32,653 nucleotides of DNA from Clostridia bacterium (GCA_017408985.1 JAFQTO010000047.1:1-32653), one strand, 5' to 3'. Shown: positions 14,696 to 22,032, counted from the stretch's first letter. Numbers and translations: made by a program. The notes: a model not told the origin generated them from the sequence alone.

Positions 14696-16576
14696 ATGAG
14701 CTATTTTTCCGGACATTTTGATATTATCGTGGTCGGTGCGGGGCACGCGGGCATTGAGGCTGCACTTGCCTCTGCACGTATGGGTATGCGCACCCTTTGT
14801 CTCTGCACCGGTCTTGACGCGGTGGGCAATATGCCCTGCAATCCGTCCATCGGCGGCACGGCAAAGGGTCAGCTGGTCCGCGAGATCGACGCCCTCGGCG
14901 GTGAGATGGGCAAGGCTGCCGAAAGCGCCTGCCTGCAGTTTCGGATGCTCAACCGCGGCAAGGGGCCTGCGGTATTTTCACCCCGCGCACAGAGCGACCG
15001 TATGGCATACCGCGCCTATATGCGGCAGGCTCTTGAGAGCGAGCCCAACCTTGCTCTGCGGCAGGGCGAATGTGCACATATTTGCAAACTTTCTGACGGT
15101 GGCTGGGAGGCCCATCTCCACGGTGAAGCCTACTACACCTGCTCGGCCGTGGTGCTTGCCACGGGCACCTATCTTCACGCCAAGACCTACACCGGCGCTG
15201 TGACACGCAGCATCGGCCCCGACGGTATGTATTCCGCCGACCTGCTCAGCGACTCCCTTTCTGCGCTGGGACTTTCTCTTCGCCGTTTCAAGACGGGCAC
15301 TCCCCCTCGCATCGACGGCAGGAGCGTGGACTACAGCCGCCTTACCCCCCAGTACGGTGACGAGGACGAGGAGGGGTTCGTTTTCAAGAGCGAGCACAAG
15401 CCCCTTGCTAACCGCGCCTGCTGCTGGCTGACCTACACCAACGAGCGCACCCACGACATCATCCGCGAGGCGATGCCCCGTTCACCCCTTTATAACGGCA
15501 CGATAGACGGTATCGGCCCACGTTATTGCCCCTCTATCGAGGTCAAGGTGCGTCAGTTCCCCGACAAAGAGCGCCATCAGCTGTTTCTGGAGCCCTGCGG
15601 CGAGAACAGCTGTGAGATATATCTGCAGGGTCTGTCCACCTCCCTGCCCGAAGACACCCAGATCGCTATGATTCACACCGTCGAGGGCTTGGAGAACGCC
15701 CGTATCATGCGCTCGGGCTACGCTATCGAGTACGATTGCCTGGACCCCCTCTGTCTGACCCACACCCTTGCCGTCAAAGATAACCCCGGTCTGTTCGCCG
15801 CAGGTCAGCTTTGCGGCAGTTCGGGATACGAAGAAGCCGCCGCTCAGGGTCTCATTGCCGGCATCAACGCCGCACTGTTCGTGCAAAACCTGCCGCCCTT
15901 CGTGCTTCAGCGCGCCGACGGCTACATCGGCACGCTGATAGACGATCTGGTAACGAGGGGCACCAACGAGCCCTACCGAATGATGACCTCCCGCTGCGAG
16001 TACCGTCTGGTCTGCCGTCAGGACAACGCCGACGTGCGTCTGATGGAAAAGGGCGCTGCGCTGGGTCTGGTCAGCGCCGAAAGGGTGGAAAATATGCATC
16101 TTCAGCAGGCTCTGTGCCAAAAGGAGATCCACCGACTGAGCAAGACCACCGTTCACCCGAGCGAGGAGCTGAACGCCATGCTGGAAAGCCGCGGTACCAC
16201 GCCCCTTGATCGCGCCTGCTCCCTTGCCGACCTGCTCCGCCGCCCACAGCTGGACTATGCAGGCCTTGAGCCCTTTGATCCCGGGCGGCCCGAGCTTTCC
16301 AAGCGGGTGTGGAGCCTTGCCGAGACCGAGATCAAGTACGAAGGTTACATAAAACGCCAGAAGAGCGACATCGAACAGCAGAAAAAGCTGGAAAACTCCC
16401 CCCTGCCCGCGGATATCGACTATATGAGCATCAACACGGTGCGCACCGAAGCCCGCGAGAAGCTGCAGCAGATACGCCCCGAGACTTTGGGGCAGGCGTC
16501 CCGCATCAGCGGCGTCTCACCCGCCGATATCGGCGCGCTGATGGTTTATCTGAGCCACAGAGGTGACAAAAAATGA
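14696..16576 (+). CDS. mnmG: tRNA U34 modification FAD enzyme MnmG
   Basis: A 626-residue FAD/NADH enzyme, partner of MnmE in wobble-uridine cmnm5 modification. The N-terminal dinucleotide fold GAGHAGIEAALA starts at residue 14. The family blocks NPSIGGTAKGQLVREIDALGG, seen in part as CNPSIGG and REIDALGG, and RRFKTGTPPRI are clear, as is the C-terminal tRNA-binding part (YEGYIKRQ). Full length. GTGAGG precedes the ATG. The 271-bp gap after mnmE with two REP-like hairpins suggests separate transcription or a processed message. Confidence 0.97.
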   Translation: MSYFSGHFDIIVVGAGHAGIEAALASARMGMRTLCLCTGLDAVGNMPCNPSIGGTAKGQLVREIDALGGEMGKAAESACLQFRMLNRGKGPAVFSPRAQSDRMAYRAYMRQALESEPNLALRQGECAHICKLSDGGWEAHLHGEAYYTCSAVVLATGTYLHAKTYTGAVTRSIGPDGMYSADLLSDSLSALGLSLRRFKTGTPPRIDGRSVDYSRLTPQYGDEDEEGFVFKSEHKPLANRACCWLTYTNERTHDIIREAMPRSPLYNGTIDGIGPRYCPSIEVKVRQFPDKERHQLFLEPCGENSCEIYLQGLSTSLPEDTQIAMIHTVEGLENARIMRSGYAIEYDCLDPLCLTHTLAVKDNPGLFAAGQLCGSSGYEEAAAQGLIAGINAALFVQNLPPFVLQRADGYIGTLIDDLVTRGTNEPYRMMTSRCEYRLVCRQDNADVRLMEKGAALGLVSAERVENMHLQQALCQKEIHRLSKTTVHPSEELNAMLESRGTTPLDRACSLADLLRRPQLDYAGLEPFDPGRPELSKRVWSLAETEIKYEGYIKRQKSDIEQQKKLENSPLPADIDYMSINTVRTEAREKLQQIRPETLGQASRISGVSPADIGALMVYLSHRGDKK

Positions 16577-17274
16577 ACATATCCGACACCATCCGACAGG
16601 TCACCGCGCCCTGGGGAGTGGAACTTGACCAAACCGCCCTGCAAAGGTGCGAAAAATTCGCCGACCTGCTGATAGAAAAGAACAAGGTCATGAACCTGAC
16701 CGCCATCACCGAGGAGGACAAGGTTGCACGCCTGCACTTTGCCGACTGTCTGTACCTGCTGTCCTGCTGCGACTTTCGGGGCAAGAAGATCATCGACGTA
16801 GGCTGCGGCGGCGGTTTTCCCTCCCTGCCCCTGCTGTGCGCTGTGCCCGAGCTGGATATTCTGGGTCTGGACAGCACGGCAAAACGGATAAACTTCGTCA
16901 CCGAGAGCGCCCGCGAGCTGGGCGTGGGCGGCAGATTCGTTGCCGCACGTGCCGAAGAGTATGCACTCAAAAACCGTGAGAGGTTCGATATCGCCACGTC
17001 CCGTGCCGTTGCCAGCCTCAACGTGCTGCTGGAGCTGACCCTGCCCTTTTTGAAGGTCGGCGGAAAGCTGCTGGCGATGAAAGGTATGAACGAGCTTGAG
17101 GACGAGGACGCAAAAAAAGCCCTGCAAGTGCTGGGCGGAAAGATAGTGGATATCAAGACCTACTCTGTCGGCGAGGACTTCCCCGAGAGGCGTGTGGTCA
17201 TCGTGGAAAAAATCCGCAAAACCCCCGACGCCTACCCCCGCCGCTATGCCAAAATCTCCGCAAAACCGCTGTGA
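16573..17274 (+). CDS. rsmG: 16S rRNA (guanine-527-N7)-methyltransferase RsmG
   Basis: A 233-residue SAM-dependent methyltransferase that modifies G527 of 16S rRNA. The SAM-binding block IIDVGCGGGFPSLPL is at 73-87, after the NLTAITEEDKV segment typical of RsmG (41-51). The ATG overlaps the mnmG stop by four bases (ATGA), a sign of translational coupling. mnmG-rsmG is the usual order; noc normally follows but here lies on the other strand to the left. Confidence 0.96.
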   Translation: MNISDTIRQVTAPWGVELDQTALQRCEKFADLLIEKNKVMNLTAITEEDKVARLHFADCLYLLSCCDFRGKKIIDVGCGGGFPSLPLLCAVPELDILGLDSTAKRINFVTESARELGVGGRFVAARAEEYALKNRERFDIATSRAVASLNVLLELTLPFLKVGGKLLAMKGMNELEDEDAKKALQVLGGKIVDIKTYSVGEDFPERRVVIVEKIRKTPDAYPRRYAKISAKPL

Positions 17275-17348
17275 GAAGAAGTTAGTCTTAGATAAGGGAA
17301 CGGACTGATTTCGCCCATCTACTGCCTAACTCTCAGGTCGCCGTTTCT

Positions 17349-17466
17349 CCCCACAAGACCCGTCTTGTGGGGACCCCGATTTAATAGACTTCGGTCGGGC
17401 ATAGCCCTTCCTGCGTCTTGCGCGGTACTCACCGCGCCTCGCTTACGCTCGGTCGACTTCGTCGAC
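17349..17466 (+). repeat. Three-hairpin intergenic element, copy 2
   Basis: CCCCACAAGAC/GTCTTGTGGGG (17349-17372), an AGAC...GTCT hairpin with inner GGGC/GCCC (17386-17418), GCGCGG-TACTCA-CCGCGC (17420-17437), CTCGCTTACGCTC, then a GTCGAC-TTC-GTCGAC hairpin. The middle stem is of the same subtype as copy 3. Confidence 0.8.
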
Positions 17467-17543
17467 TTGGCACTGTCTTCGCTAGCGTTGCTCGCATAGT
17501 GAACGAAATCCCAGTTCCCCCGAGATTTGTTTAACGGAGGATG

Positions 17544-17573
17544 GTAGGGGGCGGCGTCCTGTTGCGGTGCCCG
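17544..17573 (+). repeat. Degenerate GTAG-footed REP-like hairpin c
   Basis: GTAGGGGGCGGCGTCC matches the first half of the REP copies inside the RAYT gene exactly, but the second half is diverged (TGTTGCGGTGCCCG), so the stem is weak. Confidence 0.45.
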
Positions 17574-17617
17574 AAGCAGCCATCGGGCTTACGCTATTCC
17601 TCGGCTGCCTTCGACCG

Positions 17618-17643
17618 CTGCCACTCGCTCAGGTCGCTTCATC
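17618..17643 (-). repeat. Dispersed repeat shared with 2485-2510
   Basis: Reverse complement of the word at 2485-2510 with three adjacent mismatches. It lies in the gene-free stretch 17275-17731, between REP copy c and the RAYT gene. Confidence 0.5.
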
Positions 17644-17731
17644 TGCCACCGGCAGCGCTCCCATCGCTCCCCCCGACGCCCCGCGCCCAATAAAATAGCC
17701 TTTGCTCTTGCTGCGCCAAAAGGAGACTATA

Positions 17732-18229
17732 ATGAACAACCCAAAACGCAAAGATACCCGCCTGAAAAACTTTGACTACAGTCAAACCGGAGTGTATTTT
17801 GTCACAATTTGCACCCATAACAGGCAGAGTATATTGTCCTCGGTTTCGGTAGGGGGCGGCCTCCCGGACGCCCCGCTTGTCGAACTCACCGAATACGGCA
17901 AAATTGCCGAGGCTGTCATCACAGATATCAATCAAACCTACCCCAATATACAAATCACAAAATATGTGATTATGCCAAACCATATACACCTGCTGATAGA
18001 GGCAGAAAACGGGGCGTCGGGGACGCCGCCCCCTACAACTCCCGCAAACAATACACTTTCACTTTTGATCTCAACTTTCAAGAGATTTTGCAACAAGCAC
18101 GCGAACGCAGACTTATGGCAGCGCGGCTTTTATGACCGAGTCATCCGCGACTCCAACGATTACCTCGCTGCGTGGCAGTATATCGATACCAATCCCCTCA
18201 AATGGAATCTTGACGAATATTTCAAATAA
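17732..18229 (+). CDS. REP-associated tyrosine transposase (RAYT, Y1/HUH family)
   Basis: A 165-residue single-domain Y1 transposase related to IS200/IS605 TnpA. The core FVTICTHNRQ (23-32), the HUH pair N83-H84-I-H86 in VIMPNHIHLLI, and the WQRGFYDRVIRDSNDY block (129-144) with candidate catalytic tyrosines Y134 or Y144 are all present. The ATG has AAAGGAGA upstream. No flanking IS ends are seen; instead the gene lies among GTAG-footed hairpins, the hallmark of RAYT genes. Two such hairpins are inside the gene, encoding VGGGLPDAP (40-48) and GASGTPPPT (94-102). The frame remains intact. Known RAYTs bind and cut REP single strands; activity here is inferred. Confidence 0.9.
   Translation: MNNPKRKDTRLKNFDYSQTGVYFVTICTHNRQSILSSVSVGGGLPDAPLVELTEYGKIAEAVITDINQTYPNIQITKYVIMPNHIHLLIEAENGASGTPPPTTPANNTLSLLISTFKRFCNKHANADLWQRGFYDRVIRDSNDYLAAWQYIDTNPLKWNLDEYFK
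17849..17874 (+). repeat. REP-like hairpin d inside the RAYT gene
   Basis: GTAG then GGGGCG, G:A mismatch, CC, loop TCCC, GG, CGCCCC. It is translated in frame. Copy e lies 136 bases downstream in opposite orientation. Confidence 0.7.
18011..18036 (-). repeat. REP-like hairpin e inside the RAYT gene
   Basis: Minus strand GTAG then GGGGCG, G:A mismatch, CG, loop TCCC, CG, CGCCCC. It differs from copy d only by the CC/GG to CG/CG change, which keeps pairing. Confidence 0.7.
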
Positions 18230-18234
18230 CGCAA

Positions 18235-18261
18235 AAAAACCTGCCGATTGGCAGGTTTTTG
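18235..18261 (+). terminator. Terminator of the RAYT gene
   Basis: AAACCTGCC, loop GATT, GGCAGGTTT followed by TT, six bases after the stop codon. Confidence 0.85.
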
Positions 18262-18394
18262 ATTATATATGGTATTATCCGCGGTATATATTACAGATAG
18301 TTGTGGACGCCACGGCATATTTCCCCGTTCGTCGCGGCGGAAATCGATGGATTTCGCGCATTATGGAAGCAACGCGCGCATCGGCAGAAATCAG

Positions 18395-18560
18395 TCACCG
18401 CAGGTGACACCTTGTGTTCTTGTCGCCGCAGGCGATATATCGAACCGCGCAGCGGTATATCGAATTTTGCGACAGCAAAATATATCGAGTTTGAGCGCAA
18501 GCTCAAACATATCGACCCATAACTAATCGCTCCGCAGGCGACACCTTAACTTCACCGTTC
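18395..18560. repeat. Hairpin array with ATATCGA linkers (copy 2)
   Basis: TCACC-GCA-GGTGA, CGCC-GCA-GGCG, ACCGC-GCA-GCGGT, ATTTTGC-GACA-GCAAAAT and GTTTGAGC-GCAA-GCTCAAAC hairpins; from 18439 onward they are separated by ATATCGA, as at 1-82. The GTTTGC-GACA-GCAAAC hairpin of copy 1 and ATTTTGC-GACA-GCAAAAT here are close relatives. The rest of 18262-18394 holds no gene. Confidence 0.7.
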
Positions 18561-18582
18561 TGATCGCGAGCGCTGCTCACAA

Positions 18583-19326
18583 TCAGAACCTGCTCGGTGG
18601 CGTGCCGTATTTTGCCTTGTAGGCCTTGCTGAAATACAGCCCGTCCTCAAACCCCACCGCTTCGGCCACCCCGCCGATGCTGTCGTACTCGCCGCTGTCC
18701 AGTATGGCTTTTGCCTGACTGAGTCGGCTGTGGAGCAGGTATTTTTTGGGCGGCATACCGAATCTTTCTGCAAACAGCCGTCTGAAGTATGTATCCGACA
18801 CCCCGCACAGCTCGGGCAGTTCGCTCACGCGCAGGCTCGGGTCAAAAATATGCTTCTCCAAATGGTGCAGGGCAGGCTCCAGTATCCGGTGGCCGTGGGG
18901 TCGGTCACCGCCCGATTCTTCGGCAAAATGCGCCAGCAGCTCCCACAGCAGGGCCATGCATCGGCAGCGGTTTGCCCCCGTCTGCACCGTCCAGCATCGG
19001 TAGATCTGCTCCATAAGCCGCGCCGTCTCGCCGTTTTTGCGGAGCACGATGGCTCTCGGAGTCCTGTCGGGCAGCTCCCCCGAGAAGTTTATCATCAGCG
19101 ACTCGCCCTTCTCGTCGTTGGGGTAGAACGCCTGATAGGGCGGACTGTTTATCAGGAATATTGTATCCCCCGGCTCACCGCGCACCCTCTCGCTGTGCAT
19201 CACGTAGTCGAGGTTGGCGCTGAGTCGCAGGATTATGCGGTGGGGGTAGGTCGTATGCACGGCGCCGTGACGTGAAAACTGCCGCGTCACCGATATGAGT
19301 TGGATTTTTTCTATATTTTCAAGCAT
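18583..19326 (-). CDS. AraC family transcriptional regulator
   Basis: A 247-residue regulator: an N-terminal cupin-like effector domain (about 10-90, GEPGDTIFLINSPPY) and a C-terminal pair of helix-turn-helices from about 150 (LRVSELPELCGVSDTYFRRLF and GGVAEAVGFEDGLYFSKAYKAKYG). It is likely a sugar or small-molecule activator. The ATG at 19326 is preferred over a start 33 bases upstream because GGTGAT lies at correct spacing. It is divergent from the AEC transporter, a likely target. Confidence 0.88.
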   Translation of the reverse strand: MLENIEKIQLISVTRQFSRHGAVHTTYPHRIILRLSANLDYVMHSERVRGEPGDTIFLINSPPYQAFYPNDEKGESLMINFSGELPDRTPRAIVLRKNGETARLMEQIYRCWTVQTGANRCRCMALLWELLAHFAEESGGDRPHGHRILEPALHHLEKHIFDPSLRVSELPELCGVSDTYFRRLFAERFGMPPKKYLLHSRLSQAKAILDSGEYDSIGGVAEAVGFEDGLYFSKAYKAKYGTPPSRF

Positions 19327-19342
19327 CAAAATCACCGTTTTT

Positions 19343-19370
19343 ATTGTACCACACGGCAAATATTTTTCAA
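19343..19370 (-). promoter_or_regulatory. Promoter of the AraC-type regulator
   Basis: Minus strand TTGAAA, 16 bases, TACAAT. Confidence 0.5.
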
Positions 19371-19376
19371 TATTTG
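19357..19376. promoter_or_regulatory. Inverted repeat over the regulator promoter
   Basis: CAAATATT-TTTC-AATATTTG, perfect 8-base arms, overlaps the -35 region of the regulator promoter. It is a candidate operator, though AraC proteins often prefer direct repeats. Confidence 0.4.
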
Positions 19377-19409
19377 TTCGGTTTTTTCCATATAATTATT
19401 TTTTCTCCA

Positions 19410-19438
19410 TTTACCGTACGGCTCTCCCACAGTATAAT
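19410..19438 (+). promoter_or_regulatory. Promoter of the AEC transporter gene
   Basis: TTTACC, 17 bases, perfect TATAAT, 30 bases before the start codon. Confidence 0.6.
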
Positions 19439-19468
19439 CGAGGCATAAATATCAAAGAAGGTGACCCT

Positions 19469-20368
19469 ATGTTCATCGTTATGCAGCAGGTGCTGCAGCT
19501 GGTCCTGTTTGCCGCCGTGGGCTACATTCTGTGCAAAAGCGGCAAGATCGACAGCCGTCACACCAAGCTTCTGTCCACCCTGCACGTTTACGTGTTTTTG
19601 CCCTGCTCGGTGATAAACACCTATGCCGCCAATTTTACCGTGGCCTATATCCGCGAAAAATACCCCCTGCTTATCGCCTCGCTGGCGATCATCGGGGTGA
19701 CTGTTACATTCGGCACCCTGCTTTCCCGCCTGCTGACCAAACACCCCTATCAGCGGGTGGTTTACAGCTACAGTCTGGCATTTTCCAACTACGGATTCTT
19801 CGGTTACCCTCTGGTCGAAGGTCTGTTCGGCTCACTTGCCCTGCAAAACGCAATGATATTTGCCCTGCCCATCTCCCTGCTGACAAACACCTGGGGCTAC
19901 GCCACCCTGACCAAAACCGAGTTCAAGCTGAAGCGGCTGCTGAGCCCCGTGGTGTGGGCGACACTGATCGGCGCGGTCATCGGCCTGACGGGGATCAAGC
20001 TGCCCGACGTGCTCACCTCCCTCATCGGCAAGTCGGCTGCCTGCATGGCACCCGTGGGAATGCTGCTTGCGGGAATGGTGGTCTCCGAGTTCGATTTTTT
20101 CTCTCTGCTCAAGGGCAGAAACAACTATATCGTCGCCGCTTTGCGACTGCTGATTATTCCATGTGCCATCGCCCTCTCCCTCAAACTGCTGGGGCTCGAA
20201 AGTATGGTGCTCACCGCCCTGATGATGCACGCAATGCCCTGCGGAATGAATACCATAGTGTTTCCCAGACTGGTGGGCGAGGACTGCTGCGCAGGCGCAA
20301 GTATGACGCTGATAACAAGCTTGCTGGCAATTATTACAATCCCATTATTGGTAGCTATATTTAGCTAA
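19469..20368 (+). CDS. AEC family transporter (auxin efflux carrier-like permease)
   Basis: A 299-residue inner-membrane permease with about ten hydrophobic segments arranged as two five-helix halves around a loop near residue 150. Visible family features are the N-terminal VGYILCKSGKID, SNYGFFGYPL (about 109-118) and the C-terminal PCGMNTIVFPR. Bacterial AEC proteins move organic acids such as malate or malonate, or amino acids; the substrate is not readable. The ATG at 19469 has GAAGGTGAC upstream; earlier in-frame codons lie in the promoter. Divergent from the AraC regulator. Confidence 0.88.
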   Translation: MFIVMQQVLQLVLFAAVGYILCKSGKIDSRHTKLLSTLHVYVFLPCSVINTYAANFTVAYIREKYPLLIASLAIIGVTVTFGTLLSRLLTKHPYQRVVYSYSLAFSNYGFFGYPLVEGLFGSLALQNAMIFALPISLLTNTWGYATLTKTEFKLKRLLSPVVWATLIGAVIGLTGIKLPDVLTSLIGKSAACMAPVGMLLAGMVVSEFDFFSLLKGRNNYIVAALRLLIIPCAIALSLKLLGLESMVLTALMMHAMPCGMNTIVFPRLVGEDCCAGASMTLITSLLAIITIPLLVAIFS

Positions 20369-20480
20369 TAACTAAGAGCTAATAGCTAATAGCTGAGGTA
20401 TCCGCTTCGCGGATTTATTTAATAGGTCGGCTTGCCGACACCTTAGCTATTCGGTATTCGCTATTAGCTATTCACTATTC
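20366..20480. repeat. Hairpin array with TAGCTAAT-type linkers
   Basis: AGCTAATA words on the left and TAGCTATT words on the right are inverted about a centre holding two hairpins, ATCCG-CTTCG-CGGAT and GGTCGGC-TT-GCCGACACC. It lies directly between the AEC and SGNH genes and ends just before the SGNH ribosome site. Confidence 0.6.
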
Positions 20481-20496
20481 AAAAGGAGTTTATATT

Positions 20497-21096
20497 ATGA
20501 AAAACATCTTTCTCATCGGTGATTCCATCCGTCACGGGTCTTTTATCGAGACCCTCGACAGCAAGCTCAGCCCCGGCTACGGCGTTTACGTCAAGCAGAT
20601 GCTTGAGGGCAAAGCCCACGTCTACGCCCCCGACGAAAACTCCCGCTGGGCGCAGTATACCCTGCGTTTTCTCCACAAATGGGCGGCCGCGGTGCCCGAC
20701 CCCGAAAAGATCGACGTGGTGCATTGGAACAACGGGCTTTGGGACGCGGTGCGTCTGTTCGGCGACGAGCCGCTGACCCCCATCGAGTGTTACGGGCAGA
20801 TGCTGCCCCGGGTTTACAAGCGCATCAAACTGCTGTTTCCCAACGCCAAGGTCATTTTTGCCACCTCCACCGCTGTCATCGAAGAAATGTCCCGCCCCCA
20901 ATTCACCCGCCGCAACGAGGACATCCGCGCCTACAACGAAGTCGCCAAAAAGGTCATGGCGGAGCTGGGCGTGGAGGTCAACGACCTGTACGCCGTCACC
21001 GAGCCCTGGGGCAGAGAGATGCACTCCGACTGGGTGCACTTTAACGAGCGCGGCTGCATCCTGCTTGCCGAAAAGGTCGCGGAAAGGGTGTATTGA
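20497..21096 (+). CDS. SGNH/GDSL-family hydrolase
   Basis: A 199-residue esterase or acetylhydrolase-like enzyme. Block I has the nucleophile in LIGDSIRHG (S10), HWNNGLWD (76-83) gives the Gly and Asn oxyanion residues, and SDWVHFNERG supplies D178 and H181 of the triad. There is no signal peptide, so it acts in the cytoplasm; such enzymes often deacetylate sugars. AAAAGGAG lies before the ATG. It follows the AEC gene on the same strand, so import followed by hydrolysis is possible, but the intervening array makes an operon uncertain. Confidence 0.85.
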   Translation: MKNIFLIGDSIRHGSFIETLDSKLSPGYGVYVKQMLEGKAHVYAPDENSRWAQYTLRFLHKWAAAVPDPEKIDVVHWNNGLWDAVRLFGDEPLTPIECYGQMLPRVYKRIKLLFPNAKVIFATSTAVIEEMSRPQFTRRNEDIRAYNEVAKKVMAELGVEVNDLYAVTEPWGREMHSDWVHFNERGCILLAEKVAERVY

Positions 21097-21205
21097 CCCC
21101 GCCGCGCGTTTTAAGTTATGAGTCCGGAGTTATGAGAGAGCCCCAACCAATCGGTCACCGCAGGGGACATCTGCACATTTCGCGTCAGCAAAATATTTCA
21201 TTGCA

Positions 21206-21237
21206 TAAAAAATCCACCGAGATTTCTCTCGGTGGAT
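21206..21237 (-). terminator. Terminator of the four-helix-bundle gene
   Basis: ATCCACCGAGA, loop TTTC, TCTCGGTGGAT; on the minus strand it runs into TTTTTTATG. It lies 13 bases beyond the stop. Confidence 0.8.
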
Positions 21238-21250
21238 GATTTTATTTCTC

Positions 21251-21628
21251 TTATTTAGACTTAATAGCAGCCTGTGGTACCGTTTTTTCTTTTACGGTTT
21301 TGCAGGAAGCTATCAGCAATCTGCGTATATTTCCGCATAGTTTTTCGGTGTTGTAATAGGTTTCGCGGTCGATACGGTTTGTCGCAAACATCAGTCTCAG
21401 CCAGTAGCTCGTTTCGCTGGACTCCTTCAGCGCGATCTCTAATTTTGCGACAAAGTCTTTTTTACTTTGCGCGTACTGCGCCTCATGAATGTTTGCACCG
21501 ACAGATGTTCCGGCCCTTGCAAGCTGATCGGTCATATAGGAACTTTTGGGAGTTTTTATGCTGTCAACAAGATTAACAATAGAAACAGCAAAATCAAATG
21601 ACAAATCGAGCAATTTATTATCGGACAT
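21251..21628 (-). CDS. Four-helix bundle protein (23S rRNA intervening-sequence protein family)
   Basis: A 125-residue helical protein of the S23/IVP family. The conserved core is seen in SSYMTDQLARAGTSVGANIHEAQYAQSKKDF, given in part as TSVGANIHEAQ (51-61), and in FVAKLEIALKESSETSYWL. Family members fold as pentameric bundles; the molecular role is unknown, though some lie inside 23S rRNA genes or beside diversity-generating elements. The ATG at 21628 has GAAGGTG upstream; the longer frame enters the ATATC element. The last residues, QAAIKSK, match the end of pyruvate phosphate dikinase, at DNA level too. Confidence 0.85.
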   Translation of the reverse strand: MSDNKLLDLSFDFAVSIVNLVDSIKTPKSSYMTDQLARAGTSVGANIHEAQYAQSKKDFVAKLEIALKESSETSYWLRLMFATNRIDRETYYNTEKLCGNIRRLLIASCKTVKEKTVPQAAIKSK

Positions 21629-21677
21629 CGTTGCACCTTCTTTCAAAAAGAGCATAGCATAATACAGATCTTTTTTC

Positions 21678-21838
21678 AATGATATATCGCTTGCGCGATA
21701 TGATATACCGGCTGCCGCCGCATGATATATTTGCCCTACGGCAAATATGATATAATATCCGTTCCCCTCATACGCGAAGCGTATATCATATGCGAAGCAT
21801 ATATCATATCGCCTCCGCAGGGAACGGATATCATTGAG
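21678..21838. repeat. ATATC-type palindromic element, copy 2
   Basis: Starts AATGATATATCGC and ends GGGAACGGATATCATTG. Hairpins ATCGC/GCGAT, CCGGC-like, ATTTGCC/GGCAAAT, TACGC-GAA-GCGTA and ATGC-GAA-GCAT are joined by GATATAT on the left and ATATCAT on the right, and ATATCCGTTCCC pairs with GGGAACGGATAT. A 16-base piece, GAGCAGGAGCAAGGAT, separates it from copy 3. Confidence 0.75.
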
Positions 21839-21854
21839 CAGGAGCAAGGATAAA

Positions 21855-22030
21855 AATGATATACCGCCTTCGCGGTATGATATACCGGCTGCCGCCGCAT
21901 GATATATTTGCCCTACGGCAAATATGATATATCCGTTCCCCCATACGCGCAGCGTATATCATATGCGAAGCATATATCATATCGCCTCAGCGATATATCA
22001 TCCGTGACCGCAGGGAACGGATATCATTGC
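21855..22030. repeat. ATATC-type palindromic element, copy 3
   Basis: Tandem to copy 2 and sharing most of its middle, including the ATTTGCC/GGCAAAT hairpin and the TACGC and ATGC hairpins, with an added CCGC hairpin at the left and CGCCTCAGCG at the right. It ends GGGAACGGATATCATTGCAAT, next to the LysR terminator. Confidence 0.75.
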
Positions 22031-22032
22031 AA

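Noticed and set aside
17702-18229. IS200/IS605 insertion sequence with defined ends
   Set aside because: The protein fits RAYT better, and no flanking subterminal hairpins or TnpB gene are seen.
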